From positions 1,240,001 through 1,304,000 of the forward strand of contig NC_061469.1 in assembly GCF_022581195.2 (NCBI RefSeq): 64,000 nucleotides of DNA. The letters are read 5' to 3'. The notes beneath the pieces were generated by a model. It was given only the letters and a program-made list of their open reading frames with translations, was not told the DNA's origin and did no database searches. The first letter of the stretch is position 1. Each line of letters begins with the position of its first letter. This document shows, piece after piece, positions 1-10,361 of this stretch. This DNA comes from Helicoverpa zea (lineage: Eukaryota; Arthropoda; Insecta; Lepidoptera; Noctuidae). A program made the translations under genes and the position numbers.

Positions 1-854
1 GTCCAAAGCTACCTGGTCATTGCTGCATAGAGAGAAACGTAAAATAAAATTAAACTAGTAAATTATATCTAGTAATTACTAGTATATTATTACCATCCTA
101 TTATACTCGTATATTGTTATATTGTCAACGTGTTTTGAAAACTAATCATTTGGTCGATTTAGTACGTTTAGCTTGAATTATTAAATATGTGTAATTATTA
201 CGGTTCGTTAATTTCGGATAATATTATATTGTGTTATTACTTTTTTTTTTCTCGCCGACCGTACCTACTCATCGACACAGTTCCATTTGAATGAAATTGT
301 TTATTTTAACGTCTTTATGTAAAACTATGGTCACGACTAATCTTGACATTATAAATTGAGATTTTGGAAATCTATTCAATTTTGGTGGAAGACTCATAAT
401 TATTTCACAGTACACAGTATTTAAATCTAAATATTTAGTACATAATGAAAAGGTAACATTAAAATATAGTTACATTTGTTTGAAGTATACATAAAATATT
501 ATAAAAAAGTAAAGTGAAATATTATGAAAAAAAAAATATTATAAAAAAGTATTTCACGCACAAAGTACATCCCGCACCTATTTCAAATTCCATCATGATC
601 GGTTCAGCCGTGAAACCGTAACAAACATACAAGCAAACTTTTGCTTCTATAATATAAAGATCGCCGTCATAAAAATAACAAAATAGCACAAGTATCAAAT
701 CGTGTTAGTCGCACTATGTAATCTGAGTAAAAAGTGCGGGCGAAGTGACCAAACTTATATTGTTGTACAAGTTGCAAGATAAATCGCGCGCCGCCACGCA
801 GCGGGTAAATTATACTTGATATACATGGTGATGCTAAAATTTACTGTCTAATCT
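1..854. other. AT-rich intergenic DNA
   Basis: No gene is supported here. The stretch is strongly AT-rich with short A and T runs. Around 575-660 lies a degenerate Helitron-like 5' end on the minus strand, reading TCTTTATATTATAG after an A, as the Helitrons further right do. The first 30 bases read as nine sense codons and a TAG, with AATAAA at 43-48. That is too little to call a gene end. Confidence 0.6.
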
Positions 855-1070
855 AAAAAAAATACAAAATACAAAAATGTTTATTTCGTTACCAAAAATA
901 CAAAAATATTGTGATTGGAGCCTTCTTTTAGGCAGATAAGAGCCTGTAGTAGAAGACTCCGCTCTTCCACAACTAAGAAAAACGAAAACATTAGACATAG
1001 AAATTTAAATTTTATATTTACATGATTTTCAAACAGAGCTTAATCTACGTTATTATTTGTGTACATGCAA

Positions 1071-1158
1071 TGAGTGTGTGTATAGATGTGGGTGTGTGTG
1101 TGTTTGAGTGTGTGTGTGTGTGCGTGTTGGTGTGGTGTGAATGTGTTTGTATGATGTG
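1071..1158. repeat. GT-rich microsatellite
   Basis: Interrupted (GT)n tract with scattered GA and GC variants, inside the 3' UTR of the LINE fragment that surrounds it. Confidence 0.9.
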
Positions 1159-1167
1159 TTGAGCTGG

Positions 1168-1518
1168 TTATCTTATAAACATTTCAGTTTCGTCATAGAA
1201 GAGATTTTTAATCCATTCAACTACAGATTTTTTGCAGTCAGCGAAGTTTTTGCCATGAACAAACACTTGTTTATTTATTTTATTGTATAACTGTGCTGAT
1301 TTTGTGTTGTATTGAATGGATGCAAAGCAGGTTTTAGTGCGGGGGATTTTTGCTATGGCACGTTTTCTTCTTTTGGAAAGTTTAGTTGCATCATAAGGCA
1401 GGGTTTTATGTTTTTTTAGTATTGTCTGTATAATATATAATTTTCTTACAGAGAGTAGTCCACTTATTTGGTATAAGTTTTCTGTAGAGCATTTTTGTAA
1501 GTAGCTATTGGAGTTGGC
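1168..1518 (-). pseudogene. LINE reverse-transcriptase ORF, C-terminal fragment
   Basis: An uninterrupted reading frame of 116 codons ends in TAA at 1168-1170. It has no start codon, because it is the tail of a longer protein. It is rich in Lys and Arg in the first two thirds (KKHKTLPYDATKLSKRRKR) and ends with a Trp-containing acidic tail (VVEWIKNLFYDETEMF). This is typical of the region after the reverse transcriptase domain in insect CR1/Jockey-like LINEs. No catalytic motif is present, so it cannot act alone. The lack of stops suggests a fairly young copy. Confidence 0.65.
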
Positions 1519-2315
1519 TTAAAGTCTAACTTAATGCAGCTTAAATGCATAAAACTTACATAGAGCATCTGTCTAGCTGACCTCTTGAACCCAGTTATTA
1601 AGACCACACGATAACCAATAGGTCTTTTTTTGGAGAGAAGTCAAAATGTCTGAGATAAAAGTCCATTTATAATATTGGAATACTGTAGTAGTAATGTCAA
1701 AAAACATGTTTTTTTTCATTTATGTGTAAAATAGATAATTATCAAATGAAAGAATGTACTTTAATTTAACATGTGTAATTATGTAGATTTGATTTATAAT
1801 TTACTGTCTTATGTAAATATCTATGTAAGTAAAATGAATAAGTTTAATGTCAAAAATATACTATTACGTAATATCCAGAAAACGACACAGATACATAAGT
1901 ATCCAGAAATATCTAAGATTTTTCAAAGTTCTTTTGAAACACCATGTATAAACGATGGTACTTTGTCTATTATTCTATTAATTTACCCCCGATTCTTCTG
2001 GGGATAGGCTAAGGTTTGTTTGTGTCCAATTCCGCCGATGTGGGTACTATGTAATTAAAACCGCAATTGGAATTTGTGGGCCTTAGACCTTGATATATGG
2101 TGGGGTTCCGTTCGATTTTCGAAATTGATTGTCACCACGTGGTACTATTGTTGAGTGGTAGTGCTATAGGAGTATATGAAGACTATGTAGAATGGTGGGG
2201 TGATGATGGAAAGCTGATGATGATTTGACCGAACCTTTGTGTAAAAATATCCTTGGAATTTCTTGCGGGTTCTTCTCACTAAGACCTATTTTTTACCTAT
2301 TTTGCCATTGTGTCG
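1519..2315. other. Intergenic, AT-rich, one SINE scrap
   Basis: No gene seen. At about 1577-1624 is a diverged minus-strand piece of the SINE tail found elsewhere in the window (CTGACCTC..AACCCAGTT core). A 78-codon open frame at 1771-2007 has the composition of the surrounding AT-rich DNA and no recognisable domain. Confidence 0.5.
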
Positions 2316-2510
2316 AAAATCAAAATCAAAATCAAAAGTCATTTATTCAAAGTAGGCTGAAAATCAGCACTTTTTGAACGTCAAATCTACAAGAGACAGA
2401 CCCCAAAACGCCCGCCCTTCACCACTTCCTATGTGTTTTTGCTGGGAAGAAGAAGTGGTGGAACAAACTCCCCAGCAACACAATTCTGTCTGTATGGTTT
2501 GAAGAACCGT
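2316..2510 (-). mobile_element. LINE 3' end with (CAAAAT)n tail
   Basis: The stretch starts with three AATCAAA-type units and continues CATTTATTCAAAGTAGGCTG. This is the arrangement of the 3' end of a common lepidopteran LINE read on the opposite strand. It has no coding part. Related 3' ends occur at 41435, 43980, 49470 and 51838. Confidence 0.55.
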
Positions 2511-2601
2511 ATACAAAAAAAAAAAATATATCACTCAAAATTATACACACGTCTAAATTATACAGTCGTTTAATTAGAACCTTAACCGTCAAATCCGTAG
2601 C

Positions 2602-2666
2602 GGACCCCAATCGGGGTCTGAACATCAATGTCACCGTAAGCTCGGTTTAGACCCCAATTGGGGTCT
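2602..2666. repeat. Two near-identical GACCCCAATTGGGGTC palindromes
   Basis: An 18-bp perfect palindrome (AGACCCCAATTGGGGTCT, 2649-2666) follows a 16-bp near-palindrome of the same sequence (2603-2618, mismatched only at the centre). They lie 46 bp apart, centre to centre. Confidence 0.85.
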
Positions 2667-3408
2667 GCGAATCAGTCATACACTTTCCTAATTATTTACG
2701 CTCATATTTATTTTCTTTCCAATCAAACCACATTTGTGAGTACTAAATAAAATAACTAAATAAATTTAAATTATTATTACGCATTCAAACCTTTCATATT
2801 TAGCATCCCGTTAGAAATATACCTTTTTAAAATCCAATCGTAATTACCGGGAATTCTGATCGAACTCGCCATGTTTGTTTACATTAGTTGTTTTTTTAAA
2901 TTTGAAGACGCATAGACAAGATGGCGACGGTGATAGAAGTTTTGCATCGAATGATCCGATTCGTTAAAATAAAGAATCGATTTAATAATTTTATATTATT
3001 TGATATTATAATATTACTAAATTGCACTTTTGTATACTTACCATAATCTGAAAATAAATTAGGAAAAGTAAAATGACTTAATTTATTTTGAAAAAAATGC
3101 TAGAAAATCAGTGGTAGAAAATACGTTGTAGCCGGAATAAAAAAAATCTTCGGTTTTTAGGGTTTCTGAAGACGGCAAATGACTTATTCTTCGGGTGTTT
3201 TATGTGCAGGATTCCTGTAGATCTGCCATACTTAATGGCGATTCGTTACTTCCAACTTTTTAACTGAGCGGCAAAGCTATTTGACGAGAGCCGTAGTTAG
3301 GTGTAGTTATCGCAAAATTTTATGACGATTTTATTGTTTGAAGGGGCAAATAGTTCGCTGTTCATCGAAAGCTGGTCCAAGATGGAAAGATGGCCGCCGC
3401 CGACTTAT
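2667..3408. other. Intergenic AT-rich DNA
   Basis: No gene supported. A short open frame starts at CAAGATGGCGACGG (ATG near 2921) and runs about 40 codons into AT-rich DNA. The start context is good but the frame has no recognisable content. Confidence 0.5.
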
Positions 3409-4088
3409 TTTTAACCGACTTCCCAAAAAGCGGAGGTTCTCAATTCGACCGTTTTTTTTTGTATGTTTGTTACGCGATTACTCAGCCATTTATTTATCGA
3501 TTTTGATGATTCTTTTTTTGTTTGATAGCGTGTACTTCCGAGGTGGTCCCATTATCATTAGGTCAGGATCTGATGATGGAACCTTGAGAAATCGAGGGCG
3601 ACTTTCGAAAGTTGCAGAAATACATAGGTTGAAATCTTATCACTCAGGTGTTTGCCTGGTAGCACTATTCAACAGTGAAGGCTTTGAGCTGACCTGATGA
3701 TGGAGACCAGTGAAGGTCGAGGGAACTCGACAACTGAATATTTAAACTTTCTCGTGTTTGTGCTTATATTATTCGTATTTACGAGGCCTCTGCAACAGTG
3801 AAGGAGATGGAGACGAGAGAAGTACGGTTGTCGAGTTCCCTCGACCTTCTCTGGTCTCCATCATCAGGTCAGCTCCAAACCTTTACTGTCTCATAGTGTT
3901 ATCAGATATACATCTGAGTGTCAAGTTATAACCTTATCTATGCTTACAATTTTCGAGAGCTGCCCTCGATTTCTCAAGGTTTCCATCATCAGATCCTGGA
4001 CCTAATAACAAATATGGGGAATATACCCTTTCGACCAAAAACAAACATCCAAATTGAGAACCACCTCCTTTTTGGGATTCGGTTAAAA
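3409..4088. repeat. Inverted pair of a dispersed lepidopteran repeat
   Basis: Two copies of one repeat face each other. The plus-strand copy (about 3409-3734) begins AACCGACTTCCCAAAAAG and contains CTGATGATGG and GACCTGATGATGGAGACC. The minus-strand copy (about 3828-4088) has the same landmarks in reverse order. The left copy is longer by roughly 80 bp. Short relatives of its AACCGACTT..GGTTCTCAATT end occur at 8946, 15620, 18806 and 46820. Open frames here are by-products of the repeat. Confidence 0.75.
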
Positions 4089-4122
4089 ATATTTGGTGAC
4101 TTTAAAATCAATCAATTATTAT

Positions 4123-4820
4123 GTCTCTAACCGACCACGGGACTACAGAGTCCCGGATTTTTGGAAGGCGAACGTGGGGCCGAAGCCAACACGCTGAAGC
4201 CCTTTTGAGACAACTTTAATGAAATGGTGACACAAAACCGACGATTATCCCTGTATACACTATAGAAATGTACCCAAGGACAATGCCCGGTTCTGTGCTA
4301 AACTATTGCTAACTATGGATGAAAACTACTTGGGCTATTGTGATGGGATGCTAGTGGACTAGGAATGGGGAAACTACGGGAACTATGGCACCTGCCGATA
4401 ACAATGTAATAAATACACGTAAAAATGGCAGGTGGAGACTCGCCAACTCACTTACTGGGCCCCCGGGAATCAGTCGCTAAATCGCAACAAGAGGGCAACA
4501 GGTACATGAGCGGCTGAAGGGTGAGGATAGCTCGGCGGACTTTAAACGCAGATCACGCGCTCCCTGTGGGTCCAGCATCACCGGCCCACTCGCCACTTAC
4601 CACGAGGCACCTACCCTCCGAGCGGGCTGCTAACCCTACTCTAGCGACTCCACTCTGACCGGCCGGTGAAGGCAAGCCAAGAGGCGGGAGACCTCTCCCC
4701 CGTCATGCTTCACTCCGGCAAGCCGGAGATGGGGGACAGTATACTCTCCCTGGAGCACTCGGATATATAGCCCCGCGGGGTCGCTACTCCCCATCATCCG
4801 CCTCAGATGCCCTGCGGGGC
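4123..4820. mobile_element. 698-bp GC-rich non-coding insert with 18-bp target duplication
   Basis: A block of much higher GC than its surroundings is flanked by a perfect 18-bp direct repeat (AAATCAATCAATTATTAT at 4105-4122 and 4821-4838). This proves a discrete insertion event. It has no terminal inverted repeat, no polyA on either strand and no long ORF. It holds a GGGACT/AGTCCC hairpin near its left end, a run of degenerate AACTAYGGR units (about 4310-4390), and a CCCCGCGGGG palindrome near 4772 next to a TATATA. The long duplication suggests target-primed retrotransposition of a LINE-mobilised RNA. The class is unknown to me. Confidence 0.75.
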
Positions 4821-4838
4821 AAATCAATCAATTATTAT

Positions 4839-6196
4839 TATTGTTTCTCATCATCAAATAAGTACATACCTTTGGTAGTTACAAATTGCATTATATTTCA
4901 GAACACCCGCATACCCTCCGCCGAAACAAAAATGTTAGAATTGTTGAGAAATAATATAAGAATAAATTAAAATTCCGTAATAGGTAATAAAAATTCAATT
5001 AAAGTTAAAAATTATTACGAATGACGCAACACCAAAATAAATAATACATATAAAAATTTAATGCTAAAAACTTAAATATCTTTTTTCTTAACAACAAAAA
5101 CAAATTGAACCTATAATTTAAAATTAATAAATAAAATTGAAATAAGTTGCTATTAAAAAATAGGTATATATAAAATTGGTATTCGATTATTTATAATAAA
5201 TTTCCGATTTAGGTATCGAATGCACACCGCTGATTGAAAAAAAAAAAATACTCCATTCCAAACTCTACTTGTCTGTGACTTGACTGATCTTGTAAATTGT
5301 TCATTTTTATTGTGTATTTTATGTGCTGATTTTTTAGTTATTGAACATAAATAAGTGCACGAAATGTATTGCAACGGATTGAAAATGTTATAAATATGAC
5401 GTTTGTGTTGTGTTTGAGAAAGTGATGCGATTACTTATTGGTAAGTTTTCACCAAATTTGAAATGCCTAACTTTTCGATAGACTTAAAAACACCGTAATT
5501 ATTATCTTTTTCTGAATTAACTGACCCCATTTGACCTTTGCACGTTGTTGTCAAATAAGTGAGCTCTAAAGTTATAGTTAAAATACTTCTGATCAGGCAT
5601 TACGGACTTAGAATTCATGTGTTGAAAGTTAGTACAAATTTTTGACTTCGATGTCGCGATTCAAAATATCCCGCCGAATCAACGGTAAAGTCATATGTCA
5701 AAATCTTGTCGAGCAGAGGGGTTAAAGTGCATACAGCCTATTTAAAATTAAAGCATTTTTGGCTTTAATAGTTATCACAGTAAATTCTTAACTCATTCAA
5801 AAACTATGAAAGTAGCTTTGGGTAGTTTATAGTTAGTTATGTGTGTATGTAATAGTCTATCAATGTGCATTATTTATCTATTCTAAAATTATGCAACTGT
5901 AGAAGCCTAATTTAGTTAAAGTAACAAAGTCTGTAGCCTACACCATGAAACAAAAACAGTTCACAAAAGCGACCGTCCAAACACTCGTAGCAGCGTAGCA
6001 GCGTAGCATTCGTAGCACGCTCGTAGCACTCAACCGCGCGCCCCGGCGTCGCTCGTGCCAATACAAACAATCTTGTTTGAGTAAACTTTCAGAGTAGCCG
6101 CAGAGTGAAGACTAAACAGTCGGCTGACAGTTAACCGATTTTTTTAAAGGAAGTAGGTAGTTGCAACAATGATTTTTTCACACTTACCAATATTTA
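4839..6196. other. Intergenic DNA
   Basis: No gene seen. Very AT-rich to about 5960, then a short run of GTAGCA-type words (5985-6030). A short ATG frame followed by GTAAGT near 5426-5446 is too small to call an exon. Confidence 0.5.
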
Positions 6197-6796
6197 CAAC
6201 CACTTTTTCTCGCAGTTTCACCCGTTACGTACCGTAGGAACTACTGCCCGTACCGGGATAAAATATAGCCTATGTTAATCGTAGATAATGTAGCTTTTTA
6301 AGGGTGCGTCCACATCTGGCGAATGCGCCGCGAATGCGCAGCACGCGAGCCGATCGCGAGCTGTCCGCGAGCTGCGCGCGTGCAGTCACTGCAATAGTTC
6401 GGTGCGCCTCTTTAGCGCAACTCACGCAAGGCTCGTATAGTGCGCGCGAGCGGCGCGCGATCTGCGCGCAATCAGTTCTCGCCCTTACAGTTCCGTATAT
6501 TGGCTCAGTACTATCGAAGATGGCAGACGTCGCGCGCCGCCTGCGCGCCGCTCGCGTGCGGCGCTTAGGTCGCGCGCGAGCTGCGCGCGGGCGGCGCAGA
6601 AGCGGCGCACGAACAAAAATGCACGCGCGCAGCTCGCGGACAGCTCGCGATCGGCTCGCGTGCTGCGCATTCGCGGCGCATTCGCCAGATGTGGACGCAC
6701 CCTAACAGTGAAAGAGTTTTTAAAGTCGGTCCAGTAGTTTTTGAGCTTATCCACTACAAACAAACAAATATAGCTTTCCTCTTTATAATATTAATA
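6197..6796 (-). mobile_element. Degenerate Helitron hosting a MITE
   Basis: On the minus strand the right end reads ATTAATATTATAAAGAGG, the left end of the lepidopteran Helitron family. The other end holds the degenerate counterpart of the GTGAAACCGCGG terminus. The internal text (GGTCCAGTAG, TATAGCCTATG) matches the family. It is split by the 401-bp MITE at 6302-6702. Its 5' TC has been lost where the next Helitron was inserted at 6797. Confidence 0.65.
6302..6702. mobile_element. Harbinger-like hairpin MITE
   Basis: Terminal inverted repeats of about 83 bp begin GGGTGCGTCCACATCTGGCG and end with the exact complement. They are flanked by a 3-bp TAA duplication (6299-6301 and 6703-6705). A 3-bp TWA duplication is the signature of PIF/Harbinger transposases. 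The element is GC-rich with many CGCG words and has no transposase, so it depends on one elsewhere. The two overlapping opposite-strand frames that share an N-terminal text are products of the inverted arms. Confidence 0.85.
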
Positions 6797-7365
6797 CTAG
6801 CCGTTTTCCCGCGGTTTCACCCGTGTCCCATGGGAGCTAACTCGCAGATAATATAGCTTTCTAATAGTAAAAGTTTTAGAAGTTTTATAGTCTGTTTTTT
6901 TAATCTCGTAGACTAAATTGACACTTGCAAAATGTCAAACTTTCTAATAATTTTGCTAGCTCTGTGGTGCAGTGTTGTACTTACGATACCGGTTCGTTGA
7001 ATCGTAACTTTTTACAATAAGTCATCCTGAAATAATGGGCTTATCCTTGATGATTACGCATGGCTTTGCGTGGTCAGATATCCCTGGCAGTTTGTAGCAC
7101 GTCGTACAGCCATGTGTACGTACGTGAATTTTAAATATAAAACTTTGAATGAATATTAAATTCGTCTATTATAGATAAAAAGTTACGATTCAACGAACCG
7201 GTATCGTAAGTACAACACTGCACCACAGAGCTAGCAAAATTATTAGAAAGTTTGACATTTTGCAAGTGTCAATTTAGTCTACGAGATTAAAAAACAGACT
7301 ATAGAAGAATTTATCCATTACAAACAAACCAAGTTTTCTTCTTTATAATATTAGTATAGTATAGA
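6797..7365 (-). mobile_element. Short Helitron with a nested fold-back element
   Basis: On the minus strand it starts TCTATACTATACTAATATTA after an A and ends GGAAAACGGCTAG before a T. This fits a Helitron insertion between A and T. It carries no protein. A 414-bp fold-back element sits inside it (6888-7301). It inserted into the 5' terminus of the older Helitron to its left. Confidence 0.75.
6888..7301. mobile_element. Fold-back element with 128-bp inverted arms, TA target
   Basis: Near-perfect arms of about 128 bp (6886-7014 and 7176-7303) differ by one base in a T run. They surround a 160-bp spacer. The element reads TAGTCTG..CAGACTA between TA dinucleotides, as for Tc1/mariner-type transposition. 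It has no ORF. It interrupts the surrounding Helitron cleanly. Confidence 0.85.
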
Positions 7366-7389
7366 TAGATAAAAATTAAAAACTGTCCT

Positions 7390-7560
7390 AGTAAAAAACC
7401 TTGATTCCAGTCAAAGTTTTCAGTCGATCTGACACCGGCTAAAATACCTGATCTTTGTAGTGTGCATACTACCATTCATCTTCATACTGATTTATGAGCC
7501 TAAACAAACTATCGGCCGACTAAAAGTTTGCAGTCTGCCACTCTAACTGAATTTGTATAC
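7390..7560 (-). mobile_element. MITE, AAACTTTTAGTCGG family
   Basis: Diverged copy of a MITE with a terminal sequence of the type CACACTGCAAACTTTTAGTCGG and an internal TAGTGTGCAT. Other copies or fragments lie at 24361, 36066, 38663, 47672 and 60078. One end is more eroded than the other. Confidence 0.55.
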
Positions 7561-7816
7561 TTATTGTATTGCTTCGACAAAGTTATGTTTTGTCTGGAAA
7601 GTTTGCGTATTATAAGTATCTGGTCGAATCTGACTGCAATAAGTATTGGATAAGATGTTTATTTTATAAACTCACAGACAGTTAGATAATTGATATTGAT
7701 AACTGTTTTAACACGCTTTTGCTAAGTCGGTTTGTATGTAACTATGTATCACAATTTAAGGTAACTTATTTAACCATATGATATAGCGTCATGAAATTGA
7801 CAGCTGTATGTAGTTC

Positions 7817-8166
7817 GTGGGTCTGTGGGCGGTGTCCGTGGGTCTGTGGGCGGTGTCCGTGGGTCTGTGGGCGGTGAGTTCGGGTGGCTCATCGTCCCTC
7901 TGTCTGCTTAGACGACAGACCCGTGTCGACGGCGCGCGTTGTTCCACGCGCTCCTTAAAGAGATGTCAGCAACCCCAGCGGGGCCCAGCAGGGCCAAGGC
8001 CTGCCGGGGCTGCGGGTTGTTCGAAAGAGATACCGCGGCCCTGGTACATAAAAGGCCTATGACGGAACACGACGGTTTTTAGTCAGTAAGAGTCTGACAC
8101 TCCCTCATCGCTGCTAACCCACAGCGGGAGGGGTCATTTGATGATTTTTGACGTCGGAAAAAAAAA
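7817..8166 (+). mobile_element. 5'-truncated LINE 3' end with 15-bp target duplication
   Basis: A 350-bp insertion ending in an A run is flanked by a perfect 15-bp direct repeat (AGCTGTATGTAGTTC at 7802-7816 and 8067-8181 region, the right copy being 8167-8181). It starts with three 21-bp repeats of GTGGGTCTGTGGGCGGTG type. It continues into a conserved 3' UTR (GCGGCCCTGGTACATAAAAG, GTCTGACACTCCCTCA, GACGTCG). Other copies sit at 18414, 36541, 37880 (minus), 39906 and 48487 (minus). The open frame over its left half is unlikely to be a full protein. Confidence 0.85.
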
Positions 8167-8181
8167 AGCTGTATGTAGTTC

Positions 8182-9496
8182 TGATGACCATACAATATGT
8201 CGAACTGATCTGATCATGGGGCCGTAAGATATGAACTGGAACTTCATGACTGAACACTATGTAGTTTTTATTTACTTAATATTTTACTGCATCTGAATTA
8301 TATTATATTGCATTAAAGAATTGAGTATTGAGTATATCCTTCTATGTTTAACCTGCAACTTACGTACACATTGCGTTGATTACATACCTATACGGAGGAC
8401 ATAAGACTAGTTATTTTCAAGTACCAAGGTTTGAACCTGCGCATAGTCTCCAAAAAGTCTAAAACTCAATCTCTGCGCCACTGCCACCATCAAAAAGCTA
8501 ACATAAATAGACTTTGCAAGTCAGTCACCTTCTGCGAATAATTTAGTTGAGTGACTCGCAACGACCTGTATTTCATGAATAAATATAAAACGAAAAGCTT
8601 ACTGCTACTTGAAAAATTATATCCTACTTTTATTCAAATATGTTTATTTTAGATATATTATTTCTTAGTAACCATCATCTCGATATGAGTAGGTAAGTAA
8701 TCCAACTTTTTAGTCAGAATTTTTCTTTGCAATATCCAATCATCGTTTATTTAATTATTTTTTTAATCGACCTACCAGATTATAATTACTTTTCAAAATC
8801 TTAAGTTTTTTCTGTAAACGTGTGTACATACAATTGTTAATATAATTATCATTTAAGATATTACTTAAATAAAATAGTCCAGTCATGCTTAGCCAATCAT
8901 TTTAATGATATCTTCCATAGATTTTTTCTAAACTATCTATACCTTTTAACCAACTCCCCATAAAAGAGAAGGTTCTCAATTAGTTTTTATTATCAAAGAT
9001 TAAATATTCGCCTAAATAAAATAAAATAATATATTTGCTAAAACTTTGTAAACAAGCAAGCAACAAATATCAGCTCTATTTCATTACTTTCTTCAATACC
9101 ATCGACAATAGCTCACCACTCTAGTGAAGTCCAATTCTTCCTCAATATTCTCCAGGCTTTGACAAAACACCTGTGTTCAATATCGGTCTGAACTCACCGG
9201 TATAGAAAGATGATCCGAATCTTATATCATCTCGGTGGGTACCGCTGTCGTTTTCTATCTTAAGTTAGACAGAACTACCATTTGTTGTCTGCCTATCAAA
9301 TTAGTAATATTGAAATGGGAATGTTTGTCAGTCTTATCGACAAAATGAGAAAAATGGATGAAATGGTAAATGAAAAAAGTAATTAGTGTTTTAGACAACT
9401 GAAATAATGGACGCGTAGTCTTTCTTTTCTCCCTCAATTAAATAACTACAAAGATACAAAACGAATGATTTTGTGTAACATTACTTTTAGGTAGTA
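8182..9496. other. Intergenic AT-rich DNA
   Basis: No gene seen. A scrap of the ACCGACTT..GGTTCTCAATT repeat lies near 8946-8985. Otherwise no repeat that I can name. Confidence 0.5.
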
Positions 9497-9583
9497 AGCA
9501 CTGGTACTCAGCTGAATCCGGTTAGACTGGAAGCCGACCCCAACATAGTTTGGGAAAAGGCTCGGAGGATGATGATTACTTTT
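9497..9583 (+). mobile_element. SINE tail fragment
   Basis: 3' part of the SINE with the CGGTTAGACTGGAAGCCGAC core and a GGCTCGGAGGATGATGAT end. The tRNA-like head is missing. Confidence 0.75.
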
Positions 9584-10144
9584 AGGTACAAAATCTTTAA
9601 TGTAACGTTAAAAACTCCGACTGCTAACTTTTAATACGTTAGGCAGAAGATATGTCTGCAGACTTTTTGCTAAAATTACTGGACTGATTTTTCGCATATT
9701 TTTCACCAAAACATAGTTTTGGTTGTGGAGAAACGCAGGGAAAGTCAGGAGTAAAAACTGCAAAACTGCTAAACAAATAAGCAAAGTATAGCAAAACAAA
9801 GACTTTAGTAAGACAGATGGCTCCCCGCGACATCCCCTGTATTTATTACAAACGCGTCGAGAAATGATAAGTTGTTCCTATTTCTTTGGATAGGCACTAC
9901 TAACTTTACATTACACCTACAATATTTTAAAATCAACCTTAAATTCTAGGTGATAAGGTACATGGTATAGTTTTTAAAGTGCATATTTAAAGTGGTGTTG
10001 CACGTTTTGAAGCCCAGATATTGTCGGTAGGAATATTTCTTGTTGATGCCACTGGTTTCAAATATGCAAGGATTTAAATGTTTTTCTATTATCGTTATGT
10101 TTGTTAAATAAATTGCTTGAAATTCCAGTTTAAGTTATTGGATA
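9584..10144. other. Intergenic DNA
   Basis: No gene seen. A CCAAAACATAGTTTTGG palindrome lies at about 9706-9722. Confidence 0.5.
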
Positions 10145-10361
10145 CTAGCTGCCTCTTTCAGAGAAGATTTTAGAAATGACTCTTGCTTATGTATCTAAGC
10201 TATCCCGAGGGTACTATTTCCCTCACCCGGGTATAAGAAGATTTGTTCTTTTCAGACTACCTGTGCACTCATACAAACTGGTTTGGTTGTTTTGGCATTG
10301 AATTGAAAGCTGGACGGACAGAAAGAGTTATTTCCGCATTTATGATATTAATATAAGTAGA
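10145..10361 (-). mobile_element. 217-bp non-autonomous Helitron
   Basis: On the minus strand it starts TCTACTTATATTAATATC after an A and ends GCAGCTAG before a T. It has no coding capacity. It shares the Helitron family's termini with 17716-17898 and 26918-28567. Confidence 0.7.

Larger units (their letters stand above)
855..1518 (-). mobile_element. 5'-truncated CR1/Jockey-like LINE
   Basis: A non-LTR retrotransposon remnant on the minus strand. It has the C-terminal part of its second ORF (1168-1518), then a GT/CA-rich 3' UTR, then a tail of ATTTTTGTATTTTG-type repeats with AATAAA just before it. The 5' part is missing. Just beyond 1518 the reading frame meets a stop and a SINE-like piece begins, so the left part of the element was lost or interrupted. 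Family placement (CR1 or Jockey) rests on the style of the protein tail and the short tail repeats and is tentative. Confidence 0.7.

Noticed and set aside
1..48. Possible last codons and polyadenylation signal of a gene entering from the left
   Set aside because: Nine codons, a TAG and AATAAA are too little evidence. The upstream sequence is needed.
6304..6763. Two opposite-strand frames of 133 and 92 codons that share an N-terminal text
   Set aside because: They are the two inverted arms of the MITE at 6302-6702 read outward. The shared text is the arm itself.
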